A stretch of DNA of 64,000 nt from Climacium dendroides (taxonomy: Eukaryota > Streptophyta > Bryopsida > Hypnales > Climaciaceae), in contig OX467083.1 of the NCBI GenBank assembly GCA_950106755.1, positions 15,619,029 through 15,683,028 of the forward strand, read 5' to 3'. Shown here piece by piece: positions 25,230-36,449 of the stretch. The notes below the pieces were generated by a model. The model was not told the origin of the DNA, made no database searches, and saw only the letters and a list, made by a program, of their open reading frames with translations. How positions within the stretch are numbered: position 1 is the first letter of the stretch; every line of letters begins with the position of its first letter. The translations under genes were made by a program, and so were the position numbers.

Positions 25230-25414
25230 AAATTACTCCCCTTACAAAAAGTGCTACCACATACTTAGGCAACCATGTCATTTTTTCATCCATGTTTGAT
25301 GTTCTTCGCTAGACAAGTTTTGGTTGTAGTTTAAACCCAATCCGGTGAGGAACAATATTCGCTCCAATCATGTTGTTCCATTTTTCTACAATTCTTAACC
25401 AGTGCACTTTTCCA

Positions 25415-25959
25415 TCTATACATTAAGACAGGATATTTGATTTGTTTGTCATGTTGAGATCTCCCGGACCGTGTGTCCCTCAGTTGCATGCTTGGTACTG
25501 TTGGAAAGCCCTCGGCAAAGAGGGGTGCATTGGCTTGGTTTCGTGGCGTTCGGACATACGGTGTGAAAGTTGTGTATTTTTGAGTTATTTTTGGTTTTGA
25601 AAAATTAAAAAATTACTTTTTCTTATATTCTGGTCACAATCCTAGTACCGTCGGAAAGCTCTCGGCAAGGAAGGGTGCACGGGCTTGGTTTTGTAGCGTT
25701 CCAACTCACAGTGTGAAAGTTATGCATTTTTGAGTTGTTTTTGGTTTTAAGAAAGTAGAAAATTACTTTTATTTTTTGGGGGGGCACAATCTTGGTACCG
25801 TTAGAAAGTCCTTGGAGAGGAGGTGTACTGGCTTGGTTTCGTGGAGATTTGACTCATGGTGTGAAAGTTATTGAATTTTGAAGTATTTTTATGAACTAAA
25901 TAATTAAGAAATTAGTTTTACTTTTGTTTTGACTGTGGCAATGGCACAAGGCTCACTAG
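25415..25959 (+). mobile_element. Non-autonomous Helitron, three internal units
   Basis: It starts TCTATACATTAAGACAGG after a host A and ends GGCTCACTAG. Between the ends are three diverged ~150-bp units, each opening with a TACCGT(C/T)-type phrase near 25,495, 25,646 and 25,796. Each unit runs through a GTGCA..GGCTTGGTTT(C/T)GT phrase and a GTGTGAAAGTT phrase to an AT-rich tail. The 3' end has TGTGGCAATGGCACA, a weak 4-bp stem, before CTAG. There is no coding frame. A second copy starts at the very next base. Confidence 0.75.
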
Positions 25960-26030
25960 TCTATACCTTAAATCAGGCTATTTGTTTTGTTTGTTTGTCA
26001 CGTTGAGATCTCTCGGACCGTGCGTCCCTC
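25960..26030 (+). mobile_element. Helitron fragment abutting the previous copy, 3' truncated
   Basis: It begins TCTATACCTTAAATCAGG immediately after the CTAG of the upstream Helitron and runs through CACGTTGAGATCTCTCGGAC before similarity stops near 26,030. The exact CTAG-TC junction indicates insertion at the 3' end of an existing Helitron. Confidence 0.7.
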
Positions 26031-26395
26031 GATCCATCACAAAGTTATCCTGTCACAAATTGTCAATAGTAATCATATGATTATCGTTGGGCATTGTTTT
26101 CATATTACATTCATTCATTTGGAAATATTGTTATGATACAAATTTGTCATTCATGATTATAGTGCAGTTTAGGCATATCATTCATATTTGAGTTTGAAGT
26201 GTCAAAGTTGCACAATAACTATGCTTGACAAAATATGCACGATTTCAGTGGTTTAGTGATGGGCTACTAATTTCGTGCAACATTCGTACTTATTTAAGAC
26301 ATATGAAGTTAGTGTAACAATCACACAACATCAAGTCCATGCATAGTTATTGCACTAACATTGCATTTTTTTATCTTTTACAATTTTAGTATTAA

Positions 26396-26802
26396 GTCAA
26401 TTGAAAAGCAAGAATTGTATTCAAAGTAAAAAATTTAGACCTCATTTAAGTATAGTAGAAGAATTTTTTTTTTAAACTTTGAACTAAAAAAATTTGGGAA
26501 ATTAAGCCATATTTCATCTTCAAAAATCCGTTTGACATTTCCAGTCTCCAATCAAAAGTTATAGACAAATTTTAAAGAGGTGTTGGAAGGAATTTTTTTT
26601 TGACAATTTCTAATGCCTTTCTAAAATTTGTCCATAACTTTTGATTGGAGACTTGAAATGTCAAACAAATTTTTGGAGATGAAATATTGCTTAATTCAAC
26701 ACCTTTCTCTAATTCAACGTTTTTCATAAAAAATTATTCTACTATGCCTAAATGAGGTTTGAAATTATGGTTTTAACACAATTCTTGCGTTTTCAAGTTG
26801 AC
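26396..26802. mobile_element. Palindromic MITE family E, copy 2 (best preserved)
   Basis: It starts GTCAATTGAAAAGCAAG and ends CTTGCGTTTTCAAGTTGAC, about 407 bp. Arms read CCTCATTTA(A/G)G(T/C)ATAGTA in opposite orientation, with the inner pair TCTCCAATCAAAAGTTATAG and its near-complement. Almost the whole element can fold on itself. It is non-coding. Confidence 0.75.
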
Positions 26803-26891
26803 AATGAATGGTCAACCAAGCCTCTCATCCTTAAGTTATCCCATATCCTTTTAGTGGTCATGACAAACAATGAATTTCAATATAAAAAGAA

Positions 26892-26923
26892 CCTCTCCAT
26901 TCTCTCCATTCTCTCCATTCTCA
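26892..26923 (+). repeat. 10-bp minisatellite (CTCTCCATT), about 3 units
   Basis: Three near-identical CTCTCCATT units in tandem, ending CTCACC. Confidence 0.8.
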
Positions 26924-26953
26924 CCAAGTGCCAGTAGAGTGAATATGTCATAA

Positions 26954-27100
26954 TGCCATCAAGTTTCTTGTTGGTCTAGTCATGGATTTAATTCAAACAT
27001 CTGGTGCAATTATACATTTCTATCACTACATCATCAAGTTTCTTGTTGGTCTAGTCATGGATTCATTTCAAACATTTGGTGCAATTATGCAAATGTAAAT
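26954..27100 (+). repeat. 73-bp tandem duplication
   Basis: The phrase CATCAAGTTTCTTGTTGG, continuing to GGTGCAATTAT, occurs at about 26,955 and 27,028 with few differences. No gene is associated. Confidence 0.8.
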
Positions 27101-27529
27101 ATAATTTATTAAATTATACTAATTAGTTGTTAACAAACAAAATAAAAAAAATTTAATTAAGAAATTGGGATAACCTAATTAGAAGGGTGATCAACAATTT
27201 AACATGGACAATACTTTTTCAAACATTGATAACATTTAATAAAGGTTATCCCAATACAAATAGCAATGACGTTATTGTCATGAATTTTTTGTGTACTTCA
27301 ACGTAGATAAAATTTACAACAAAGATAATAGATTTTTGTGCATAATTTGTGTCATTAGCGCACTTGTGATTAACATATAGAGGTTACATAGTTAATACAG
27401 ATGACAAAATAGTGTCACTTACTTGCAGTAATCGTGTGCACTTTAACGGTGCAATAACTTACAAATTAACGTACGCACCCATGAAACAATAGTAACTGCA
27501 TGGTAATTGCTAACAATTTGTTGGGCCAC

Positions 27530-27718
27530 AACTTTGAGATGTTGTGTTCTTGGTACCGTCAAAAACCTTTCAACGAGGACGGGTGCAGAGGCTTTGTTTT
27601 GTGATGTTTAAACCTACAGTGTAAAAAGTTGTTGAATTTTGAAGTTTTCATAAATTAAAAAATTAAAAAATTAATTTTACTTTTGTTTTGACTGTGGCAA
27701 CGACACAAGGCACACTAG
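27530..27718 (+). mobile_element. Helitron copy, 5' truncated, one unit
   Basis: Similarity to the Helitron family begins near 27,530 (GAGATGTTGTGTTCTTGG) and runs through TACCGTCAAAAACC to the 3' end GGCACACTAG. The 5' TC end is missing. The next copy starts at the adjoining base. Confidence 0.65.
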
Positions 27719-28140
27719 TCTATACCTTAAGACAGGATGTTTGTTTTGTTTGTTTTGTTTGTTTTGTTTGTTTTGTTTGTCACGTCAAGATCTCCTGGAT
27801 TGTGTGTCCTCCAATCGCATTCTTAGTACCGTTAGAAAGCCCTTGGCGAGGAAGGGTGCACCAGCTTCATTTCGTGGCGTTTAGACATATGGTGTGAAAG
27901 TTATGCATTTTGAGTTATTTTTGGTTCTAACAAATTAGAAAATTACTTTTACTTTTATTTTGGTCACAATCTTGGTACCATCAAAATGCCCTTGGCGAGG
28001 AGGGGTGCACGAGCTTTGTTTCGTGGCATTCCAACTCATGGTGAGAAAGTTATGCATTTTTGAATTGTTTTTGGTTCTAAAAATTTAGAAAATTACTTTT
28101 ACTTTTGTTTTGATTGTAGCAATGGCACAGGGTACACTAG
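27719..28140 (+). mobile_element. Non-autonomous Helitron, two internal units
   Basis: It starts TCTATACCTTAAGACAGG directly after the previous copy's CTAG and ends GGGTACACTAG. It holds an expanded (TTGTTTTGTT)n tract near 27,740-27,780 and two ~150-bp units opening near 27,824 and 27,974. Non-coding. Confidence 0.75.
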
Positions 28141-28202
28141 TTGTAGTCTAAAACAACCCTCAAATATTTACATTTATTTATACACTAGTTAGTTTATTTA
28201 TA

Positions 28203-28442
28203 CACCATTGCCACAATCCAAATAAAAATAAAAGTTATTTTTTACTTTTTAACTTATAAAAACTTCTAAATTCAATATCTTTGTTGCCATGAGTTGGAAT
28301 ATCACAAAATAAAGCCCATACATCCTTCCTCATAGAGAATTTTGTGATGGTACTAAGAATGTGATTGGGGGACACATGATCCAAGAAATCTTAATATAAC
28401 AAACAAACAAAACAATACAAACAACCTAACTTAAGGTATGGA
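28203..28442 (-). mobile_element. Helitron copy on the minus strand, diverged 3' end
   Basis: The minus strand begins TCCATACCTTAAGTTAGG at 28,442, passes the family landmarks (a TGTGTCCCCCAATC phrase and one ~150-bp unit) and reaches TTGTGGCAATGGTGTA near 28,203. The usual CACTAG end is not intact. More diverged than its plus-strand neighbours. Confidence 0.6.
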
Positions 28443-28609
28443 TTTTTATTTTTTTCTAGAATTTGTCATCAAGGTTATGTTGCTAGACTTATATTTGATG
28501 CATATTCTACTTCTATAGATTTACAAATAGAAAGGAGATAGATGTGATGAAATTTAACAAATGCAAAAGATGCATTTGTTTTTAGGAACTAATACAAATA
28601 ATTGTTGTT

Positions 28610-29165
28610 TTTAAAATGAAAATAAACTAATTAACCCTTAAACGTCTAGAGTCTTCTCTAGAATTCATGATTTGAGAAAAATCATCATAAAGTATTATTT
28701 TGAAGAATATTTTGGAATTCATATACAAATAAAAGTTGTAGATTTTGAGTTTTAGATTCCATCTGTATGGTTAAATTCACCAATGCTATCACCAATATTT
28801 TTTTATAAATTTTGAAAGAAAATTTTCAAAAAAAATTCTAAAATCAATTACAAGCAAAATAGTATCATTTTTGGATGCAATTTGTTGGAATGGATTTGAA
28901 ATGAGGCTTTCTTTACATGGTAATTTTTGAAATTTTTGTGTTCATTAAATCTATAACCTCGATTTTGTAAATCCAATTTTGGACTAGGGTTGATGCAATT
29001 TGGGCTTGATCAATCACTTGATATACTTCCACATTTGTCATTTTAAATAAATATTTATCCTAGTAACAACAACTCCAACCATTAGAGAGGACTACAACTA
29101 GATCGACAAAGTATCTCTACAAATTAAAATTACTTTCATCCAAGAAATAATGAGGATGAAACTTG
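28610..29165 (-). repeat. Repeat D, right arm of a long inverted pair
   Basis: Reverse-complement partner of about 19,925-20,440, with the same landmarks in mirrored order (GGATTTGAAATGAGG, ACTTCCACATTTGTCA, TCCAACCATTAGA, ACTTTCATCCAAG). About 8.2 kb of nested transposons separate the arms. Confidence 0.6.
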
Positions 29166-29370
29166 AGTTTCAATACATTAGTCGTCCCCAAATTAGATGT
29201 TGGATTAGACGTCCTTTAGGATTAAGAATTCCCACTTTCCACCCATTATTAAATAGTTAAAAGTTTTGAAAGCATTAGATGTTTTCTAGAGCATTGGAGG
29301 GTTGTTTTAGGCCTATTTTCCATGTTGTGATCAAACACTACTAACCAAAGTAAGGGATATTTATAAAAAA

Positions 29371-29418
29371 TAATTATTTTTTAATTTTAATTAATTAATT
29401 AAAATTAAAAAATAATTT
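29371..29418. repeat. AT-only palindrome
   Basis: TAATTATTTTTTAATTTT is mirrored by AAAATTAAAAAATAATTT around an AATTAATTAATT centre. It may extrude as a cruciform; no gene adjoins. Confidence 0.75.
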
Positions 29419-29420
29419 AT

Positions 29421-30589
29421 TATTATTATCCGCTATGGTAGTCACTCTGCCATGTCAGACTACTATTGTAGCCGGGTTCACATAATTCAAAGATGTAGGG
29501 GAATTTGTAACCTTATTCAATAAGGTGAATCTCATTTTACGATTTGGTATATCTTATAACCATTTCACTTTTTTATTTATGCCGACTTTACATCAAGAAG
29601 TTGGGCCAAATTTTCTTGAGGCTAATTGTACCAAATTTTAGCCTCTTGCATTTAGACAAAATGAGGTGGCAAACCACATGAGCATAGTTTTTTGCCATTT
29701 GAGAATTTATTTATTATTTTTAAAGACATCAATTAAGACAACCAAATGTTTTCTAAGACATCAACTCAAACATCTAAACATTTTTTGAAATGTTTTTTGG
29801 AATGTCCACATGTAGACATTGTGAGAGACATTGAAATATTTTCTGAGATAATTTTTTAGACATCAACTTTGACATCCAATTGTTTTGTGATGATCACTTG
29901 GATGTACATATTTCATCATGTAGATATCTTTACACATCCAATATACACCATATACAATACACCACATATTATACATAGTATGCCATATATAACACACAAT
30001 ACATTGTAAATAATATGTCATACACAATACATTAAACACTATATATACAAGTGAGGTGGTAGGAGGTAAGACAAATTGTGTGACAAATGGGGACAACATG
30101 TAGACATCCAATAAGACGTCAGGAGGATAGATTGAGTTGTCTACCTCTATGTCTCCTCCAAAAGTACTAGTGTCTTTCAAACATTCATTGAGGGACAAAC
30201 ATGGTGGTGTCTAATGTTGAATGTGATGTGCATTTGATATCACTATTGTATTTAAGGTTGTTTATGCAAAATGCATGTATAATTTTCTCAAATATTCTAA
30301 ATCTTGCCCTAACTAAATTTTATGTATTAGTATTGCAAAGACAATTTATTACATTGTTTCTCTCCAAAGAATGCATTGACTACCTTGTTCGAACCTTTTG
30401 TCCCTTGCTATATTCATATGCCATTCCACATCTATATTTTTTTCATTGAAATCTATAGTGAAACATCATTTGCTCAGACTAAAGAAGACAATAGTAGTGA
30501 CTATGTATGTTTTTGAAAAACATTGCCATGTATGGTATATATAGAAGTTGTAAGTGATGGACGTTTACGATGTACAAAACATGACATTA
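29421..30589. other. Intergenic stretch rich in GACATC/GACATT phrases
   Basis: No gene seen. GACATC, GACATT and their complements recur many times between about 29,720 and 30,220, alongside a TATACA/CATACA-rich patch at 29,935-30,050. The same word bias returns at about 31,550-32,290, beyond repeat A. Open frames of 111 codons (29,863-30,198, minus) and 82 codons (30,201-30,449, plus) follow the repeat composition and are not credible genes. Confidence 0.45.
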
Positions 30590-31320
30590 ACCTTAAAGGA
30601 CCAAATGGCGTTTTTTGGCAACACAACGATTTTGAGCAGCTCACTACAAATGGAATTTTCATTTTTTTCTATTGAAATTTTCAAACAACATGTGTCCAAA
30701 GAGTAGCTTTAAGGCCCAACAATTTTCATAACTTTTGACTACATGGTTAAAAAGTTATTGTATGATATGTAGTTTTCTTTGTTTTGTAGGCAATTCGGGT
30801 AGCAAAAAAACTTCTTTAAAAATCACTTTTAAAAAAAATTAAAATTTGAAATTGGTTTTCTAGATTTATTTATACATGGATATCTTTGAATCATTCTATT
30901 TTGATTAATGAGATGAAAGTTATGAAGAGTTTTAGTTGTGGGTAGTTTGAAGGTGATTATGGAATCTCTACTCTAAAATAAACTTCGAAGTCCTTTATTT
31001 AACTCAATTTTTAATATTTTTGGAAAAAAATAAAATAATTGGGTTTAGATTGTTTATTAAAACATTACAAACATTGGTATTATCATTTTTCAATTTCATA
31101 AATAAATCATTAACAATTTTGTATTTTGAATCACTTTCTATTTCTTTCTACTTTCTATTTTTTTCCTATATGTTGTACAATTCCAAATGATTTGAAAATT
31201 TTCAAGCATGTAGCCACCTTGACTTGAAGAATGAATCCAAAGAGTAACCACAATTTTGAACATTTTTTCATAATGATTTGACCTTAAGAAGTGTAGCTGC
31301 CTTGATTTTTGTAGGGACAA
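30590..31320 (+). repeat. Dispersed repeat A, fullest copy
   Basis: It begins near AAAGGACCAAATGGCG and passes through AAAGAGTAGCTTTAAGGC, AAGTTATTGTATGATAT, GAAATTGGTTTTCTAGATTT, AAGTTATGAAGAG and TTCAAGCATGTAGCCACCTT. The same order appears at about 47,270-47,840, reversed at 52,840-53,480, and partly at 1-250. At least 700 bp long, non-coding, no recognised ends. Confidence 0.65.
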
Positions 31321-34300
31321 AAAAAGGATTTTTGTTACTTCAAATGCTAATATCTTGCAATCTACTTAGTGAAAATTTCTGAAAATTTTTCTACATATTC
31401 TCAAACCAAATTAATATAAGATCCTATAGTTAGATGTATCAAAAATATTTTTTTTTCAAAAATTTGGTACTTGTACTAGAGATGGCAATTTTAGAGCAAT
31501 TTTAGCGAAAACATAGTTGAAATCCTTTAGGGATTAAGTCATTTGAAAAGACATCCTACATTGCTCGTTGAACATCTACCTCGACATCTACCCTTCTTAT
31601 AAATGTCATAAAACACGTCAAATAGTATGAGGTAGAAGGCTACATTTGCTTGAAGATGAAGACAATCTTGCTCCTAGTAATGTCTCTTAAATATCCTCAA
31701 GTACTTGTTGACATCTCAAAAAACATTGTAACAATTGAATTTACATCTTCCAAAACGTTGCAACATCTTAGTGTATGTCTCCCAAAACTTCTTGATATCT
31801 TTGTTGACATTTCCCCAAACATCATTGAATATGCAAAAAGATGACTCATAATTTTGGCATAGTATGCCATGTTAGCATTATTCGATGCCACATCACTCAA
31901 TTTTCACATCAGTTGCCACATCACATATTTTCCTCCCAAGCTTATCCTATGGCTACTTGTTCCTTTTTTTAAACTCAGGCAATAGTTTTATCAAAAAATG
32001 CAGTAATTTCTATAAACTTACCTACAATGAAAATGGATCAACAATGCTAACGTGGCAATTGTTGCTTTTTTGAATGATGCTCTAGACATTAGTATGTCCT
32101 CAACCATATTTGGAAAAATCTTGACATCAATCGCAAGATCAAATTGCTTACACTACAAATTGCCCCTACCATGTACAACATCCACAAAAATCTACCCAAA
32201 ACTACTATCTGCACCTTTGACATCTTCATGTCCCCACAAACATCCGCATATTTTCCTATGGACATTGTGTGTTTTTCGTCGGACATAAAAAAACGGTTTT
32301 CTTCAAATTGAAGACATTGAAGAGCCCATGATAAATGATGATTTAAGTGCGGAGGCTATTGAAACAAGAAAGGGTATGGAAGCTAGGACAAAGAACATGC
32401 TTGTGCAAGCTATACAAGCACATGAATTAGTACTAGCTTAGACTTTTTAGAAAACACATTTGAGAATGGAGGAAAAATTCTCTTCTCTCATGCCCATGAT
32501 GCATTTGTTTTTATAGAAGACTAAACCTAAAGTTTATCTGTAAGCCTATCCATTTGTTGCTCTCCCTTATCCGGTAAAGTATTAGTTTTCTCAAAATTCT
32601 TTACCATGTCTAAACTATTTTCGGCCATTTGTATGAAAATTCTATAGCATTGCTTTTGAAATTCTTCTTGTCTATCTTGGTTGTTGGAGTTGGAGTTAGA
32701 ATAGGAATGCCATTTAAATTTGATCATTCTCAATGTTTGTAGTGCTACTTTCAACATTAATAGAATCATTAGTGAATGTTGTCACATATTTCATCATGGT
32801 ACTAATCTAATGTCACCATTGATTGGAAGAGTTATAGTACTTACATGTGCGGTGGTCTAATTCTGAAATTCCATTCACCTTGGATCTCTTTTAAAGAAAT
32901 CTCTCCTTATGCCCATAAGGTGGAGAAATCAAACCCTAACTTCAATACAAATTGTTCTTTCAACAGCCATACAAAAGTCCTTTGGGGGAGGAAGGGAGGG
33001 CTTTAGGGTGAGGTAACAAACTCTTTTGGCCATTAAAAAGCCAAATTTGAAATTTGATTTTTTTCTATTTTTTTTCAAAAATTCATGTATACATAAATCA
33101 TATCTTGTTTTTTTAAGAAGTAAAAGTGTTTTTTTTGTAGTTGCGGCTCTTTCTTCTTTGGTGTTAGTGGTGCTACAATCATACTTCATTCTCCTCGCCT
33201 TCTTCATTGGCCTTTATCTTTGAAAGAGTTGCAAGCATATCCATAATCAACAATGGTGGTGGAAAAACAGAAGATAGTTATAGAAGATGATTGAAAAAAA
33301 TCAAGAATCCCTACACTACCTACATATTCTTGTAAGAAAGTTTAAAAGGGCTAAGAAGCATGAACTTTAGCACTTTGATACCTTTGCATCATCTCTCATC
33401 CTTCATTAGAATTTTATCCACTCATCTCTAAGGTCCCCTCCATCTTATCCCTACAAGTGGCATCAACAATTTGGCAAGCCCCCCAAAATTTAGTGAGAGA
33501 CATTTTGCAAGGTGAAAAGAGACAGACAAAAAGAAGAGATGAGAGGATGAAGTAAAGATGAGACCAAAATAACCATTTGAATTTCTATGAAATCCAATGG
33601 ATCTGATTTGTTGAAAAATTTTATATTTAAAAATAAATAAAAATTTATTGAAAATAATTTGACATTTGGCCCTCCATTTTGAGTGCACCCAATTCAACAA
33701 GCTTGGTCCATGTCAGCTTGTGTCTTTTTCAATTAAAACTCAATCCACCAACCTATGATCTAAAGGTTTAATTCTACATGAATAGACAAAATCATACTGA
33801 TGCTTTTTCTAAGGATGTCCTAGAAAAAACACTTATACTTCTTAAATTTTTTTGGCATACAAAAATAGTATGCCAAATTATTTTATTTAAAAAAAATATA
33901 ATGCAAAAATTGATATCAATTAAATACAATGTTAAACATTAGTGCTCTAAATAAATTATTTTATTTAAAATTATAAAAAGTTATATGAAAAAGATTAAGA
34001 TGGGATAGGCATCACTTTTGTGGCAACAATAAAAACATACTACTGTATTTTATTAGTAGCTTAGGAATTCCAGTGCCTAATATTCAATTAAAGTTCAATA
34101 ATAAAATTAGGCAAGATTAAAATTAATATATGCTATTTAAACAACCATTCAAAATTGAACAAAGTGTAGGCATATGGCAAGGTTTAGGTACTTCATTTAA
34201 TGGTTTTAAAGGGTATAAGAGGTTATCTTATTCATAGAATGTGTAGAGTATTGAGACAAGATTGCTATAAATGGTCAATATGTAATTAGAGAAGGATATC

Positions 34301-34762
34301 ATAATTCCTCCACAATCCATTGCAAGTTCCACATATTAGGCAGGATAAGGGGATAATTTCTTAAAAAATAAGGCAAAAATCATTATCATTGTTTTTTGCT
34401 AAAGCTTCTAGTAAGATATGGTAGTCTTCTTTTAGGACCCATTATGAACTATTTTTCAATTGCAAACTTCTTTTCATTTGTTCAAGATTTTTGAGTTAAA
34501 ATACTAATCAAGTTTAGATAGAGGATGCAATTGGCTAAAGATCTACAATAGATATGTATTTTAGTCAATAGAGATATTTGTTAAGTAATTCAAACATAAA
34601 ACAATCTACAATAAGATTAGAGTTATATCTCGCAAATATAGCAAGATGAGGGTATACAATTTGAAACTCTATACCAAAGTTTGCACAAAGCCTATAATTG
34701 GTGAAAAATCTCTTGTTTCAAAAAAGAAAAGAAAATGCTATAATTCAACGGTTAGCTTGTAA
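31321..34762. other. Intergenic stretch, no supportable gene
   Basis: AT-rich. The GACATC word bias seen at 29.7 kb recurs at about 31,550-32,290. Short frames with slightly protein-like composition occur at 32,527-32,769 (minus) and about 32,310-32,440 (plus). They lie on opposite strands, are broken, and match no family I recognise. A decayed transposon is possible. Confidence 0.45.
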
Positions 34763-35604
34763 GAGCATCCCCACCAGTCTGTCCCCCATATGTATCCCTA
34801 TCACGGAACTTTGTCCAGAAATAAGGGGATACAGAAGCCCCTCTCCACCAGTCCTTCCCCAAACCCAAGCAAATTACCCACATAATTACCAAATGGTTTG
34901 ATGGGAGACGTAAAAGACATAAAATCTTATTTGCACAATTGAAGGCATATAGTTCATAACATTATATACCAAACTGGGGGACTTCCCTTTTGCTTCCGCG
35001 GGGAGTGGGAACCCCCAGCAAGGAAGCTTCTTGAAAGAGCTACGTGGTGAGAGTTGATGTGGTACTACAGGCCAACAGTGTTCTGTAAGCCAATCTACAT
35101 TCTGCATTTTAATTAAATTCACCCCCCAGGCATCTTGGGGGGAATTATACCTCATGTGTCAGGGAGGTAGGGAGCCCAATGTTATGTTGACGGCCAAGGT
35201 GAACTGACCCCCTCATTGCCCTGTTTTACCCCTGGGAAAAACGCTATGGAAGTTTTTATTTGCAATCAGATGAATTTTTTTGCAAATTCTGAATTCAGAT
35301 TTGCAATCAGCGGCCCCAAATTAGCTAGGGGCAGTGTAGAAATATAAAAAAATCGTGGCAAAAAAATAGGGGGCTTTTTTCACAATTAACCCTGGCGGGG
35401 GCAATGAGGGGGTCAGTTCTCCCTGGCCTATAGCTGACCAGGGTGATTTACAGCAGACCAGGGTGAAGCTTACTTCCAGGTTCCAAAATTAGTTAGCTTC
35501 AAAGTAAGAATCAAGTACTTTAAGGACAAAATGAGGATACAGGTAACCTTTTCCCAATCCCCCATCTAACATCCCATTTGGGGGATTGCCACTGGTGGGG
35601 ATTC
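34763..35604. mobile_element. PIF/Harbinger-like non-autonomous element with TAA target duplication
   Basis: The left end GAGCATCCCCACCAG and right end CTGGTGGGGATTC are imperfect inverted repeats, flanked by TAA on both sides (34,760-34,762 and 35,605-35,607). A 3-bp TWA duplication is the PIF/Harbinger hallmark. Subterminal CCCCCA-rich sequence near both ends extends the inverted similarity. No transposase frame lies in the 842 bp. A second inverted-repeat structure (35,192-35,428) is nested inside. The element ends about 870 bp before the CASP start codon, bordering that gene's promoter. Confidence 0.6.
35192..35428. mobile_element. Nested foldback element with ~30-bp inverted ends
   Basis: The left arm (35,192-35,222) carries GAACTGACCCCCTCATTGCC. 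The right arm (35,399-35,428) is its complement, GCAATGAGGGGGTCAGTTC, followed by CCCTGGCC. The arms match over about 30 bp with two or three differences. No target duplication was identified. Confidence 0.65.
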
Positions 35605-35634
35605 TAAGGGGCTCTCAGTTTGGTGACAGATAAT

Positions 35635-35667
35635 AGAAAGTGATATTACAGAAAGTGATATTACAGA
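35635..35667 (+). repeat. 15-bp tandem duplication in the CASP promoter region
   Basis: AGAAAGTGATATTAC occurs twice in succession, followed by a partial third unit (AGAAA). Confidence 0.8.
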
Positions 35668-36048
35668 AATCAGGTCTGCAACATTCATCCATCTAAGACT
35701 TCCGGTCCATCATTCATCCCTCACCGGACAGACTTCACAAATACTTTATTCATTCCCAGTCTTGCTCATCGTGCAATGGCACTCTGGTGTCGCAAACAAC
35801 TTGGAGCCCTAGTGTTGTCCCTGTTCGTTGTTGCTTCTGCTCTAGCCCCTGCTCCTCCTTTTACTCTATTCCTGCTTGCGCGATCCTGCCTTCCGACTGC
35901 AGCATTTTTTCTCATTATCGACCTTCGAAATTCCGCTCGTTTCGAATCCCTGTTCTACTTATTTGGCGCGCAATTGCGTCCAGTGCATGTTTTCTTTCTC
36001 ACGCGAAGATGCGCGGTCTGTAGCTACGATCTGTTTGTCCTCGGAATT

Positions 36049-36424
36049 GTGAGCTTTGCACTTAGTTCTTTCAATATTTTAGGTTTTGTTGAAAATGTGA
36101 ATCTGGCAGTCAATATTTTCTGCGGTGGTTTGTTTTCTGTTTTGATTGGTTGTATTGAATGATCGATCGATCGATCGGAAGTCAATCAGGAAGTTAAGGA
36201 GTCTTCTCTCGAGTATATATTTTTTTTCTTGAGGTGTAGTCGTGTAACTGGAGTAGTTGATCTTATTTTTTTTCTTCGTACTTGCCCTATGGCTTCTCTT
36301 AAGCTTAGTTCCTTTGGTTTGATTGGGATAGGTGCCTGTAAATTGCGGATACGAATCTCAAGGGCAACTTCGATCGTTCGTATTGTAACAAAATTCAAAA
36401 TTACGCATATTTGAAAATTTTCAG
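36049..36424 (+). other. Possible 5'-leader intron of CASP
   Basis: A donor-like GAATT/GTGAGC at 36,049 and an acceptor TTTTCAG at 36,424 bracket a T-rich stretch resembling this gene's other introns, including a (GATC)4 tract near 36,160. Removing it would also remove many upstream ATGs. This is inferred from splice signals only. Transcript reads crossing 36,048/36,425 would confirm it. Confidence 0.4.
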
Positions 36425-36449
36425 AGCGATCAGCTTGGACCTGGCCTAC

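Noticed and set aside
27740..27780. CRISPR-like regular repeat
   Set aside because: This is a simple (TTGTTTTGTT)n microsatellite inside a Helitron. There are no spacers, and a plant nuclear genome is not expected to carry CRISPR.
32527..32769. 80-codon minus-strand frame with plausible protein composition
   Set aside because: Broken upstream, no family match, and a similarly plausible frame lies next to it on the other strand. Insufficient support for a gene or a named pseudogene.
35776..36162. 128-codon hydrophobic frame upstream of CASP resembling a signal peptide
   Set aside because: It lies in the probable promoter/leader of CASP, overlaps a likely splice donor, matches no family, and another frame overlaps it.
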